From Cladopsammia gracilis (Eukaryota > Cnidaria > Anthozoa > Scleractinia > Dendrophylliidae): a stretch of DNA of 64,000 nt. The translations under genes were made by a program, and so were the position numbers. The notes under the pieces were generated by a model. That model saw only the letters and a list, made by a program, of their open reading frames with translations, ran no database searches and was not told the DNA's origin. Location of the stretch: positions 1 to 64,000 of the forward strand of contig JAJGOT010000927.1 of the NCBI GenBank assembly GCA_022457155.1. Reading direction: 5' to 3'. The first letter of the stretch is position 1, and the number at the start of each line of letters is the position of its first letter. Shown here one piece after another: positions 9,275-16,427 of the stretch.

Positions 9275-9816
9275 GTCTTCTTTGGTAAACCCAAACCAAG
9301 TTTTTGTTTAGCATTTATAATAAATCTCGCTGTTTGTCCCCATTTCGGTATTTCACCGTATGGAATCTGATCTAAAGATTTAACCATTTGCCTATCACAT
9401 TCATTCTTATTTTTTCCCATATCATAACATATATCATGATAAGCAGCAATTTCATCTACTTTATTATATGGTTTAACCATCCATTCTAATACTTCACCTG
9501 TTTCAGGATCATATCTTAATTGTTCATTCAAAGGGTTATACGGTCCCATGTACTTGTATTCTCCAGGAGTCCAACCACCTTTTGGTTTTGGCAATTTTCC
9601 AATGAGGCTATGAATATCTACACTACCTCCTTGAAAGTCTAAATCTTTTCTATTTGTTTTATATTTTAATTTTGGTCTTATTTTAGTACTTAGTTGATCC
9701 ATCATATCTGAAGTTGTTTTTTGTAAAAATGGTTTTGCGTGGTCTAAAGCATAATCTAATGCTTTTTTTTGCATGTTTTTATTTCTCATTAATTCACTTG
9801 CTCCATATCGTCCCAT
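9253..9816 (-). CDS. Phospholipase A2 domain protein (VP1-like)
   Basis: Contains a parvovirus-VP1-type PLA2 domain. KYMGPYNPL (near residue 88) is the calcium-loop-type segment, and VDEIAAYHDICYD (near residue 125) carries the His-Asp catalytic pair. In parvoviruses such a domain in the capsid breaches endosomal membranes; a virion role here is inference. The ATG at 9816 may not be the true start, since the frame stays open for about 40 more codons upstream (SSSQTSPLKTSEGEG segment) without another ATG. A Cys-rich N-terminal piece lies upstream in other frames. The tail is basic (KKTKNVKRR) and overlaps the integrase frame at a candidate frameshift site. Confidence 0.85.
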   Translation of the reverse strand: MGRYGASELMRNKNMQKKALDYALDHAKPFLQKTTSDMMDQLSTKIRPKLKYKTNRKDLDFQGGSVDIHSLIGKLPKPKGGWTPGEYKYMGPYNPLNEQLRYDPETGEVLEWMVKPYNKVDEIAAYHDICYDMGKNKNECDRQMVKSLDQIPYGEIPKWGQTARFIINAKQKLGLGLPKKTKNVKRR

Positions 9817-9935
9817 TTCAACTGTTTTTTTACCTAACCAAGGTAAAGCATGAGTTAAACCTGTTAATGCTAATTCACCAAAGCCTTCTCCTTCTGATGT
9901 TTTGAGAGGAGATGTTTGTGAAGAAGAAGGCTTTT

Positions 9936-10089
9936 TTAGTTTCCCTGTTTCTTAACAAAACGTGTTTTTTTTATTCCACAAGAAGCACATTTACAGAAAA
10001 ACATTAATCTTCCATTTTTTGTTGTTTTATATCCACTAGGTTCTACACAATCAGTTTGTTTTTTTTTCTTTCACACAATAAGATTTCAT
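9936..10089 (-). pseudogene. Broken zinc-binding N-terminal piece of the PLA2 protein
   Basis: An ATG at 10089 opens a frame with YCV and stops within 13 codons, after a run of nine A (plus-strand T run 10059-10067). Downstream, in another frame, comes a short Cys-rich stretch with CKCASCG and a KNGR motif. This resembles the small zinc domain (DUF5679-like) that heads PLA2 proteins in related elements. A second A run (plus-strand T run 9932-9937) separates it from the PLA2 frame. Two homopolymer indels are therefore needed to explain the break. The domain assignment is by eye. Confidence 0.6.
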
Positions 10090-10124
10090 TTTATTATTAA
10101 GATTATATAAATATAAAATAAAAA
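10090..10124. promoter_or_regulatory. Compact divergent promoter (35 bp)
   Basis: The 35 bases between the divergent starts at 10089 (minus) and 10125 (plus) contain only A and T apart from one G. In the minus direction the sequence reads TATATAATCTTAATAATAAAA before the start; in the plus direction TATAAATATAAAATAAAAA precedes the ATG. Both match start-proximal motifs elsewhere in the element. Confidence 0.55.
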
Positions 10125-10325
10125 ATGGAAGAAAGTAGTAGATCTGTATTTATAGAGAATGAAATAAAAAACTTAAATGAAATGATAGAATGCATATTTG
10201 ATCATATTGTTTATACTAATTTTAATGAAAATAAAAGATTATTAAAGATAATTACTTTAGTTTTGAAAATAAAGAGAAAACTTGGAATATTAAAAGGATT
10301 GATAAAGGGAAATATATATATTTGA
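10125..10325 (+). CDS. Small 66-residue protein, unknown
   Basis: A short Lys/Ile/Asn-rich, predicted helical protein (MEESSRSVFIENEIKNLNE start). I know no family for it. It is the only rightward gene inside the leftward structural block. Support comes from position: its ATG lies directly behind a typical AT-rich start motif, and its stop is followed within three bases by a perfect hairpin shared with the converging protease gene. It could be a small regulator or non-coding filler. Confidence 0.45.
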   Translation: MEESSRSVFIENEIKNLNEMIECIFDHIVYTNFNENKRLLKIITLVLKIKRKLGILKGLIKGNIYI

Positions 10326-10327
10326 TT

Positions 10328-10356
10328 TTTTTTATAACAATCATTGTTATAAAAAA
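10328..10356. terminator. Perfect hairpin between convergent gene ends
   Basis: A 14-bp perfect stem (TTTTTTATAACAAT and its complement) with a one-base centre. It fills nearly all of the space between the stop of the small plus-strand gene (10325) and the stop of the minus-strand protease (10359). It can act on both strands. Confidence 0.65.
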
Positions 10357-10358
10357 GA

Positions 10359-11003
10359 TTATTCAAAGTATTTTTTAATAAATCTTTCATTAAACATAGT
10401 ATTACTTAAACTGAATGGTTTTAATATATCATAAAAATCTTTTTTCATTGACCATTGATGAAGAAAATAAAGACAATAATAACCACAAAGAACACTTTTA
10501 ATATTTTGATATTGACTTGAGTTGTAAATTATTGGTTTACCATTACTTTTAAATTCTTCAGGATAACCCATTCCAAAACTATCAAAATACCATATAAATT
10601 TATTATCATGACTTTTCACACAACAAACCCAATGAGTTCCAACGTTTTCATATGAATCAAGATTTATTATACATGGACTATGATTTTTAGACATATTTTC
10701 ATCTCTTGAATATATACCTTTGAAATTATATGAATCAAGATTTATTATACATGGACTATGATTTTTAGACATATTTTCATCTCTTGAATATATACCTTTG
10801 AAATTTGGAATTTTTAAATATTTTATCCATTTCATTAAATCAATATTACTTAATGGTTTGTTTATGAATTTTGGTTTTATAATATTGTTCCGAGAATTGG
10901 AATGCTGTTGAATGGACTGTCCTTCCCTAATAAAAGACCTTTTCCTTTTTTCGTAGTTTTTTTTGACTTTTTTTTTCCCATACCAATAGTATTTTTTCCC
11001 CAT
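10359..11003 (-). CDS. pro: Adenain-like cysteine protease
   Basis: Virion maturation protease of the adenovirus type. GTHWVCC carries the catalytic His, IWYFDSFG the acidic partner region, and SVLCGYYCLYFLHQ the nucleophilic Cys near residue 180. The substrate-recognition start of the family, near LSNIDLMKWIKYLKIPNFKG, lies at residues about 51-70. The first 45 or so residues are Lys-rich, overlap the upstream gene and may not be translated; the true start is uncertain. Residues about 69-120 contain a perfect tandem duplication of 26 residues, so this protein is longer than usual just before the catalytic His. Its likely substrates are the neighbouring capsid proteins. Confidence 0.9.
   Translation of the reverse strand: MGKKYYWYGKKKVKKNYEKRKRSFIREGQSIQQHSNSRNNIIKPKFINKPLSNIDLMKWIKYLKIPNFKGIYSRDENMSKNHSPCIINLDSYNFKGIYSRDENMSKNHSPCIINLDSYENVGTHWVCCVKSHDNKFIWYFDSFGMGYPEEFKSNGKPIIYNSSQYQNIKSVLCGYYCLYFLHQWSMKKDFYDILKPFSLSNTMFNERFIKKYFE
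10650..10805 (-). repeat. Perfect 78-bp tandem duplication inside the protease gene
   Basis: 10650-10727 and 10728-10805 are identical by eye. The unit is 26 codons, so the frame is kept. The doubled segment begins NFKGIYSRDEN and lies just before the catalytic His. Perfect identity points to a very recent event or an assembly artefact. Confidence 0.9.
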
Positions 11004-11710
11004 TGACCTATAAAAGGTGGGGGTGGTTCATACATTCCTATTCTTGGTGCTCCTTTTCCTATTCTTGGTGCTCCTTTTCCTTTTGGTCTACCTACTCTTG
11101 GTGCTCCTTTTCCAGTAATTTTTTTAAAAGCCTCAATAGCAAGAGGTATACCAATACTAGCTAGTAATGTACCTAATAATCCACCAGATTGTTTTTTAGT
11201 TGGTTTTATCACTAATTTACCTCCAGATTGAAGAGCGTTTAATATGTCTTGTTTTTGTTTATTTGTAAGTAGATTTTTATTATCAATGAGTTTTTTTATT
11301 TTATCTTGTGGTATTAAAAAACCACCTATTTGACCATTGCCACTTATCTTTTTAACAATTTGACTTGCTCCTTCACTTGCTAAACCAGCAAGAGCAGATA
11401 ATCCAAGTGTTTTAGCTAAAGTTGGTGCAACAGCACGGGCTAATGGAATAATACTACTAAATAAACTTCCCCCCTGTTTCATTACTTTTCTAATTTGTGT
11501 TTTTGTTATCTTGATGTCTGTTCCTTTTCCTAATGATTTAGCCTTTTTAATTTTGTTAATTTGATTAGTTGTTAATAGTAATTCATCATTACCACTTGTT
11601 TGATTATTTTTTAATCTAAATGTTAAAGGAGTGTTTGTTTTATATGCTTTTGCAAGTTTCTTTTTTTGATTATCAGATAAATTTATTTTGTATGGATGAT
11701 AAGTTGTCAT
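10877..11710 (-). CDS. pX/pVI-like membrane-active minor virion protein
   Basis: A 277-residue basic protein with features of adenovirus core or lytic proteins. It has a Lys-rich region with LTTNQINKIKKAKSLGKG, then a Gly/Ala hydrophobic amphipathic segment (ARAVAPTLAKTLGLSALAG, about 105-130). A second hydrophobic helix is GLLGTLLASIGIPLA (about 187-202). Repeats of KGAPR(V/I)G follow, then a proline-rich YEPPPPFIGQW late-domain-like motif, a Lys-rich tail and the ending NSIPILGTIL. Related elements carry the same tail pattern. It would be packaged with the genome and could be cut by the protease encoded just downstream, whose frame it overlaps by about 127 bases. Confidence 0.75.
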   Translation of the reverse strand: MTTYHPYKINLSDNQKKKLAKAYKTNTPLTFRLKNNQTSGNDELLLTTNQINKIKKAKSLGKGTDIKITKTQIRKVMKQGGSLFSSIIPLARAVAPTLAKTLGLSALAGLASEGASQIVKKISGNGQIGGFLIPQDKIKKLIDNKNLLTNKQKQDILNALQSGGKLVIKPTKKQSGGLLGTLLASIGIPLAIEAFKKITGKGAPRVGRPKGKGAPRIGKGAPRIGMYEPPPPFIGQWGKNTIGMGKKKSKKTTKKGKGLLLGKDSPFNSIPILGTIL

Positions 11711-11736
11711 TTTAATTTTATTATTAGAATATATAA
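11711..11736 (-). promoter_or_regulatory. Start-proximal motif TATATATTCTAATAATAAAA
   Basis: Directly upstream of the pX-like gene start on the minus strand. The TCTAATAATAAAA part recurs before the genes starting at 13447 (minus) and 16428 (plus), and a close variant precedes 10089 (minus). Confidence 0.55.
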
Positions 11737-11748
11737 TTTTTATAATTT

Positions 11749-13023
11749 TTATACAATTACTAATTCATTTCCAATTTTATCAATTTTCACCATTTCTTCA
11801 TATAAAACTATTGCATGTACATTAAAGTCAGCAGTTGCATTTCTGCTTAATGTATATCTGAATATTAATTGTTTAGGATCTCTAGTGATTTTTTCTGTTT
11901 GATATGTAAGATCAAAATATATCAATCCATATAGAGAATTATAATTAGCTAAATTAAGTTGTGTTCCTGTATTATAATCATTTTTTCTCATTGCATAAGA
12001 CATTACATCATTGAATATTCTTACTTTAGCTTCACTATCATATTCTATTTCTGGATAAAATACTCCATTTCCATATTCCAATCTACAGTTTTGTAAATGA
12101 GAATTAGCATCAGCTGCATTCAATTTATAAGTATCCATAAGATAAGGATTATCTTCAGCTTGTGCAGCATTTATTCTTTTCAAGTAAACAAAAACATGTT
12201 TAATATTATCAATACTACTTGATATTTGGAAAAAACCTGATGATTTTGTAGGAGCAGATGATTCATACATTTCCCTTAAATATTTCCATTTTGTTTCTTT
12301 CATGAAAGAAGAAACAAATTTATTATATAAAAGATCTTTTGGTGTTAATTTTGGTACCCAAAGTAAAAATTTTGTAACAACAACTCTTCCATTACCAACA
12401 CCATTAGCCATATAAATTAATTCATCATCATTTTGAAGTTCAATATTGAATTGTAATTGCATAGGTACAAGCATTTTATCTTCAAGTTCTTCAAAGAAAG
12501 AGTATCTATTTAATGGTATAATAGTATTAATATTTTTATCGACTACAGTATCATCATCTAGTATACCACGAGTTTGTTTTAGTCTCGCTTCAAACCCTAA
12601 ATTAGTAACAGCTGTTGTATTATCAATATCCAAATACCAAAAACTATTTTTAGCTACTGATCTGCTATAATCATCAGAATATTCTAACAAATTTTTAACA
12701 AAAGTAACTTTATGTAAATTATTAGTATCATAAATTATTTTACCTGCAGATTTAAGCATGATATGATTAATTAAACTATGTGAACCATTTAAAACTGTAA
12801 TTCTTTGATCTTTATAACTACCACCATCTGCTAATTTTTCTAACTGAAAATCTACTTCAAAATAAGCATTATACCAATCGAATAATGCTGTTCTATCATT
12901 AATTGTGAATTTATAACCAGTTTTAACTTGATGTTGACCATTAGCTGGAATTCTTATCACATCATCTAATTGAAATCTTATCATTTCATTTCTTTCTAAA
13001 TATTCACTTGATCTGAAAGCCAT
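11749..13023 (-). CDS. mcp: Major capsid protein (hexon-type, double jelly roll)
   Basis: A 424-residue protein matching the Polinton/adintovirus hexon pattern. The early part reads FDWYNAYFEVDFQLEKLADG, followed by NGSHSLINHIMLKSAGK and VTFVKNLLEYSDDYSRSVA. The latter is the most typical signature, near residues 105-125. Many short beta strands follow, with an FQISSSIDNIKHVFVYLKR segment near residue 265. It forms the icosahedral shell of the virion in related viruses. The reading frame is intact. The start at 13023 follows CTTATAAAATAAAAT on the minus strand. Confidence 0.9.
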   Translation of the reverse strand: MAFRSSEYLERNEMIRFQLDDVIRIPANGQHQVKTGYKFTINDRTALFDWYNAYFEVDFQLEKLADGGSYKDQRITVLNGSHSLINHIMLKSAGKIIYDTNNLHKVTFVKNLLEYSDDYSRSVAKNSFWYLDIDNTTAVTNLGFEARLKQTRGILDDDTVVDKNINTIIPLNRYSFFEELEDKMLVPMQLQFNIELQNDDELIYMANGVGNGRVVVTKFLLWVPKLTPKDLLYNKFVSSFMKETKWKYLREMYESSAPTKSSGFFQISSSIDNIKHVFVYLKRINAAQAEDNPYLMDTYKLNAADANSHLQNCRLEYGNGVFYPEIEYDSEAKVRIFNDVMSYAMRKNDYNTGTQLNLANYNSLYGLIYFDLTYQTEKITRDPKQLIFRYTLSRNATADFNVHAIVLYEEMVKIDKIGNELVIV

Positions 13024-13060
13024 ATTTTATTTTATAAGATTATATAAAATTATATAAAAT

Positions 13061-13447
13061 TTATTTTTTTAATTTTAATCCATTACCTGATATTAATCTA
13101 TTTAAAATAATGTTAGTATCTTCTTCTTGTTTTAGGGGTGTTTTTGGTGTTGTTTGTCTTGTTTTTTTTGTTATTTTAGGAGTGTTTATTCTCATATTAC
13201 CTAATTTTTTCATTATTAAATCACCAGATTTTTCAGAAATCTTTTTACCTAATCTTTCTCCAGTATGAGAAATCCCTGCTTCTAATGCTTTTTTAGCCAC
13301 AGGTTTAGCAAATTTTTTGAAAACAGTTGTCAAAACACTTCTCATTGGTTTTAAAATATTATCAACAACCATACCATTTCCTTTATGTTTATACATAAAT
13401 CTACCTAATTTTGGATTATAAAAACGAGAAAATTCGTAAGATTTCAT
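13061..13447 (-). CDS. Small basic virion-associated protein
   Basis: 128 residues, strongly basic. It starts MKSYEFSRFYNPKLGRF, followed by an amphipathic helix region rich in Lys, Ala and Gly (KKFAKPVAKKALEAGISHTGERLGKK) and a Thr/Lys/Pro-rich tail. No family can be named. Its place between the major capsid and penton-like genes, and its composition, suggest a DNA-condensing or capsid-cementing minor protein. The upstream gene ends inside its start-proximal promoter motif, showing very tight packing. Confidence 0.7.
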   Translation of the reverse strand: MKSYEFSRFYNPKLGRFMYKHKGNGMVVDNILKPMRSVLTTVFKKFAKPVAKKALEAGISHTGERLGKKISEKSGDLIMKKLGNMRINTPKITKKTRQTTPKTPLKQEEDTNIILNRLISGNGLKLKK

Positions 13448-13470
13448 TTTTTATTATTAGATTTATATTA
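13448..13470 (-). promoter_or_regulatory. Start-proximal motif TATAAATCTAATAATAAAA
   Basis: Minus-strand motif directly before the ATG at 13447, overlapping the stop of the penton-like gene (13463-13465). It is nearly identical to the motif before the fibre-like gene at 16428 on the other strand. Confidence 0.55.
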
Positions 13471-14224
13471 TTTTTTTCAACAATAATGAAAAAGATGTAT
13501 CCGCTCCATTGAGGTCAATTAATCTTCTTTTTCCATCAGTAATGTAAATTCTTATACTATTAATAGTATTTTTATTTACTGGATTATAAGTAATTCTTTT
13601 TGGTTCAAGAGTAAAACTAAATGATGGTCTTAAAACAGAAGTGGAAAAACTATAAATAATATCACTATCTTGACCATCTACAAGTGAATCATTAATTAAA
13701 TCACAATGTATATTTAAAATATCTGTATCTTGACTTAAATTTGGAACTCTAGGACCTACATTTATTTTATCTTATATAATTTTCTTATCAAATCCTAGTA
13801 ATTCATAAAAATTACCTTGTGTAAAATCCAGTTGATAATTTTCTTTCAATCTTATTGTTACTCTAAAAGTTGTTTCATCAAAAATAATACTAATTGGATA
13901 TTCATCTTCTTTTCCAGATTGTTTTATTGCAGTTATATGTTTAATAAATGCATTGATATAAACATAATTCCAAACCCCACCTGGAAAACTGATATCATGA
14001 AATGTTCTACCATTATCAGAACTGTATCTAATTAATTGATTTTTATAATCAGCATTTATATTAAACCATGTAAAACTCATATTAATAACACGATTAAGAC
14101 CAATTACATATTGTGCATTGCTATCTAAAACAATTGGTTTACTAAATTTTGTTGTGAAATTTTCAGGTTTGTTACCATTTTCTGTTTTAACAGAATATGA
14201 TGATAATACTATTTCTCTATCCAT
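13463..14224 (-). pseudogene. Penton-like minor capsid protein with an in-frame stop
   Basis: One reading frame of 254 codons runs from the ATG at 14224 to the stop at 13463-13465, interrupted by a TAA at 13772-13774 (codon 151). The first half starts MDREIVLSSYSVKTENG and has NFTTKFSKPIVLD, ALNR/GLNRV-type and GNFYELLGFD segments, the usual signature of Polinton minor capsid (penton) proteins. The second half continues in the same frame with PRVPNLSQDTDILNIHCDL, also typical of the family. The break is a single nonsense codon, not a frameshift, so either the protein is truncated, the stop is read through, or this copy is dead. Confidence 0.8.
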
Positions 14225-14241
14225 TTTATAATAATAATATA

Positions 14242-15186
14242 TTATTGTTTAAAATAATTTTTATAAATCTTTTCATGTTGAGATTTATTTATTACTTTTG
14301 TTTTCAAAAGGATGTCTAAAATTGCAATTCCAATATTATACATTTCAATATTTGTATTACCAGCTATAATAGAACCTACAATTAATTCAAGTTTTTTAAG
14401 AAGTTCTTTAGGATCATTGTAAAATGTTACATTTCCACCTTTTTTTATTTTAAGTCCTTCACCAGTTTTTTTTAATTTATCTCTTCTTAGCATAATTTTT
14501 TTACTATTTTTTTCTAGTGTATTTCTTGCTTTTTTATAATTTTCTAAATATTGAGAATCTTTCATTTCAGGATCTTTTTCATATTTTTTTATTAAATTTG
14601 TCAATCTTTTTTTCTCATTACCTAACTCTTTTACTTTATCATCCCAAATTTTAACTAATTCTTCATATGGTATTTCGTCAATATTTTCTTCAATAATAGG
14701 TAAACCATATTTTTTAAATATTTCTTTTGCATTTAAAGCTTTTCTTTGTATTTCTTCTACATATGATCCAGGATCATAATCTGGTGGAGAATCTTCAGGT
14801 ATTTGTTTTTCTTCTTGTGGTGGAACTTCATCACCAAAATCTGGTGGTGGTGAAATGATTTCATCAGTGTCTTCATCTTCATCTTCATCAATTAAACCTT
14901 CTATATCCATTTCTTCATATGGATCTACTTCTGGATAATAATCAATGTCTGTTTTATCTTTCATTTTCTTTTTTGATTTTGTCACTTTGGTTGTTTGTAT
15001 TGGTACTAAATTACTAATATTTACATCATCTAATTTTGATGTTATAGGTTTGAACATTTTTTCATAGCCTAACTGACTTGTTTCTTCGCCTAATTTTTTC
15101 TTTGTTATTGTATCATGAACCAAATTGATTTTATTTCCTAATTTTGATTTATTTTCTGCAAGTTTTTGCCATTTCAATAGACTCAT
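14242..15186 (-). CDS. Acidic/proline-rich structural-block protein A, paralogue of the next gene
   Basis: 314 residues. The first 50 or so (MSLLKWQKLAENKSKLGNK start) are nearly identical to those of the neighbouring gene. The middle is acidic and proline-rich (DEDEDEDTDE, ISPPPDFGDE, EDSPPDYDPGSY), with PPxY-like late-domain motifs. A Lys-rich coiled region (about 190-250) follows. The C-terminal domain (LELIVGSIIAGNTNIEMYN ... ILDILLKTKVINKSQHEKIY) resembles a conserved tail in related Polinton proteins of unknown role. It lies in the structural gene block. An internal scaffold or membrane-engaging role is inference only. Confidence 0.75.
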   Translation of the reverse strand: MSLLKWQKLAENKSKLGNKINLVHDTITKKKLGEETSQLGYEKMFKPITSKLDDVNISNLVPIQTTKVTKSKKKMKDKTDIDYYPEVDPYEEMDIEGLIDEDEDEDTDEIISPPPDFGDEVPPQEEKQIPEDSPPDYDPGSYVEEIQRKALNAKEIFKKYGLPIIEENIDEIPYEELVKIWDDKVKELGNEKKRLTNLIKKYEKDPEMKDSQYLENYKKARNTLEKNSKKIMLRRDKLKKTGEGLKIKKGGNVTFYNDPKELLKKLELIVGSIIAGNTNIEMYNIGIAILDILLKTKVINKSQHEKIYKNYFKQ

Positions 15187-15216
15187 TTTATTATAAATAT
15201 ATATTATTCTTTATAT

Positions 15217-15744
15217 TTAATAATCTTCAAAATCTTGCTCTTCAAAATCATCATCTTCTTCATTTGGTGAAATAGATTGTCTTCTAAATTCTATTAATTT
15301 GGATAATTCTGATTGTTCTGGTGGTAGTGGTTTTAGTGGTTTTGGTGGTTTTGATTTTTTTCCTTTTTTTATTTCATCTAATATATCTAATGGTGATTTT
15401 GTTGGTGGTGGTTGATATATTGGTTCTTGAAAAAGATCATTTGGATCTGGATAAATATTATTAATATCTTCTTCTATTGATGAAGGTGGTGGTGGAAAAT
15501 AATTTGGTTCTTGAAAAAGATCATTTGGATCTGGATAAATATTATTAATATCTCGTTTTTTATCAATTTGTAAATAATAATTTCTATCTAATCTTGAAGT
15601 TATAGGTTTAAATATTTTTTCATAGCTTAATTGACTTGTTTCTTCACCTAATTTTTTCTTTGTTATTGTATCATGAACTAAATTGATTTTATTTCCTAAT
15701 TTTGATTTATTTTTTGCAAGTTTTTGCCATTTTAATAGACTCAT
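15217..15744 (-). CDS. Acidic/proline-rich structural-block protein B, paralogue of the previous gene
   Basis: 175 residues. It shares its N-terminal module of about 50 residues with the downstream gene but lacks that gene's C-terminal domain. The rest contains two copies of DINNIYPDPNDLFQEP followed by YFPPPP or YQPPPT, a Pro/Lys linker (KPPKPLKPLPPEQ) and an acidic end (EEDDDFEEQDFEDY). The repeated YPDP and PPP motifs suggest interaction with WW or ESCRT-type partners, but this is not shown. The start is only 26 bases from the divergent ATPase start. Confidence 0.7.
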   Translation of the reverse strand: MSLLKWQKLAKNKSKLGNKINLVHDTITKKKLGEETSQLSYEKIFKPITSRLDRNYYLQIDKKRDINNIYPDPNDLFQEPNYFPPPPSSIEEDINNIYPDPNDLFQEPIYQPPPTKSPLDILDEIKKGKKSKPPKPLKPLPPEQSELSKLIEFRRQSISPNEEDDDFEEQDFEDY

Positions 15745-15770
15745 TTTATATTATCTATATTTAAAATAAA
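15745..15770. promoter_or_regulatory. 26-bp bidirectional promoter between structural block and ATPase
   Basis: Two divergent starts (15744 minus, 15771 plus) are separated by 26 bases that are AT-only apart from one C. TATATTTAAAATAAA precedes the plus start, and ATAGATAATATAAA precedes the minus start. Leaders must be very short. Confidence 0.5.
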
Positions 15771-16409
15771 ATGAAAATACCAAACTATGATCTAGATGAT
15801 GACTTAATTTCTAATTTTAAGCAATTACATGATTTCATGCCAAATCAAAATTTCAGAATGCTTATTTGTGGTCCTTCAGGTTCTGGAAAAACAAATGTTT
15901 TACTAGATATGATTCTTAGGTTATTATATTATGATAAAATATATTTATATGCTAAAAATTTAGAACAACCAAAATATAAGTATTTATTAAGAAAATTTAA
16001 AAAATCAATTAATAAAGAAGCAGGTTATGAAGTTATAGAACCTAGTAATGATGAAATTTTACCAGTTACTGAATTATCAGATGATAACCAAAAAGTAATC
16101 ATATTTGATGATTTTGTTTGTGAAAAGAATCAAAAACCACTGATTGATTATTTTATTAATGGAAGGCATAAAAATTGTAGTGTTATTTATCTTTCACAAA
16201 GTTATTACAAAACACCAAAAGATATACGACTAAATTGTTCTCATTTCTGTATTTATGAATTTCCAAGTAATAATGAAATTTCTATGATATGTCGTGAAAA
16301 TAATGTTGATAAAAAGAAATATAGATTAGCTACAAAAGATCCTTATTCTTTTTTATATATTGATAAACCAAAGAAAGAAATATTTAAAAATTTTAATGAT
16401 ATTATATAA
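15771..16409 (+). CDS. atp: FtsK/HerA-family packaging ATPase (A32-like)
   Basis: 212 residues. The Walker A motif is CGPSGSGKTN (about 36-45) and the Walker B motif KVIIFDDFV (about 105-113). A sensor-like stretch NCSVIYLSQSYYKTPKDIR (about 135-153) follows. This is the compact layout of A32-like genome-packaging ATPases of Polintons, adintoviruses and nucleocytoplasmic viruses. It should pump the element's DNA into the capsid. The stop codon overlaps the start-proximal motif of the next gene. Confidence 0.93.
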   Translation: MKIPNYDLDDDLISNFKQLHDFMPNQNFRMLICGPSGSGKTNVLLDMILRLLYYDKIYLYAKNLEQPKYKYLLRKFKKSINKEAGYEVIEPSNDEILPVTELSDDNQKVIIFDDFVCEKNQKPLIDYFINGRHKNCSVIYLSQSYYKTPKDIRLNCSHFCIYEFPSNNEISMICRENNVDKKKYRLATKDPYSFLYIDKPKKEIFKNFNDII

Positions 16410-16427
16410 ATCTAATAATAAAAAAAA
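16403..16427 (+). promoter_or_regulatory. Start-proximal motif TATATAAATCTAATAATA
   Basis: Overlaps the ATPase stop codon and ends at the ATG of the fibre-like gene. It shares TATAAATCTAATAATAAAA with the minus-strand motif at 13448-13470. Confidence 0.55.
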
